Shown: positions 43,353-43,378 of the stretch, piece after piece
Numbering within the stretch: the first letter of the stretch is position 1
How the letters are laid out: each line of letters starts with the position of its first letter
NCBI GenBank assembly: GCA_030696045.1
Contig: JAUYNO010000074.1
Location: 1-43,378, forward strand
From: Stagnimonas sp.
GTDB taxonomy: Bacteria; Pseudomonadota; Gammaproteobacteria; Nevskiales; Nevskiaceae
Length of the DNA: 43,378 nt
Direction of reading: 5' to 3'
The notes under the pieces: generated by a model
Told to the model about the DNA's origin: nothing
Database searches by the model: none
Seen by the model: the letters and a program-made list of their open reading frames with translations, nothing else
Made by a program: the position numbers and the translations under genes

Positions 43353-43378
43353 CAGACGCCGCTGGGCAGATCGATCAG
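43352..43378 (-). CDS. C-terminal end of an upstream gene (partial)
   Basis: Eight codons (LIDLPSGV) ending in TGA at 43354-43352, overlapping the M48 ATG by one base. Too short to name; DUF898/YjgN-type membrane proteins are frequent partners of this M48 type, but nothing here proves it. Confidence 0.3.
   Translation of the reverse strand: MIDLPSGV

Overview
High-GC chromosomal DNA from a gammaproteobacterium, most likely of the Xanthomonadales (Lysobacterales). Reasons: the polA / C-rich sRNA / engB / cytochrome c4 / dsbA block, an sX13-like RNA next to polA, the lptM-lysA pair, and several families common in that order. No tRNA, rRNA, CRISPR array, integrase or transposase gene was seen. 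Many starts were moved inward from the longest open frame on the basis of ribosome binding sites, signal peptides or stop/start overlaps.

Layout. 1-7254: two tandem, paralogous, very large secreted proteins on the minus strand. Each has a Ser/Gly linker, an Asp-box (BNR/sialidase-like) propeller and an Fn3 domain, then thrombospondin type 3 calcium repeats. They have matching promoters and are separated by a 242-bp MITE-like element. The first paralogue runs off the left edge. 7376-11043: a two-gene unit (uncharacterised protein and Mpo1-like membrane protein), a divergent rimK plus M14 (AstE/AspA-like) operon, and a degenerate GGDEF protein. 11198-13399: cytochrome c4, DsbA and a secreted MpaA-like amidase, one operon with a good sigma70 promoter. 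13580-19943: engB, an sX13-like sRNA, polA with an in-frame REP-like insertion, a small unknown gene, lysA, lptM and a divergent carboxylesterase. 19940-24000: DUF4153 membrane protein, class I glutamine amidotransferase, a lipoprotein and free-Met-R-sulfoxide reductase. 24114-28323: two tandem M13 peptidase lipoproteins. 28408-31098: thioesterase, then a translationally coupled pair with flavin-reductase-like split-barrel, GAF and winged-helix-like domains. 31393-32897: an atypical lower-GC lipoprotein and a hemerythrin-like protein.

32947-37168: an ECF42 sigma factor cluster with three DGPF (YCII) proteins, two VOC/PhnB-like proteins and a small membrane protein. Two promoter-like sites of the form TGTCGA-N17-CG(A/T)C lie upstream of the four-gene-plus-sigma operon and of the detached third DGPF gene, which suggests an autoregulated regulon. 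37384-43378: an MDR-family oxidoreductase, a bPH-domain membrane protein, an alkyltransferase-like protein, PhzF, a small basic protein, an esterase lipoprotein, a small lipoprotein and an M48 metalloprotease.

The most rewarding items are the ECF42 regulon with its two promoters, the sX13-like RNA, the propeller/TSP3 pair with its odd C-terminal anchor, the MITE, and the REP insertion inside polA.
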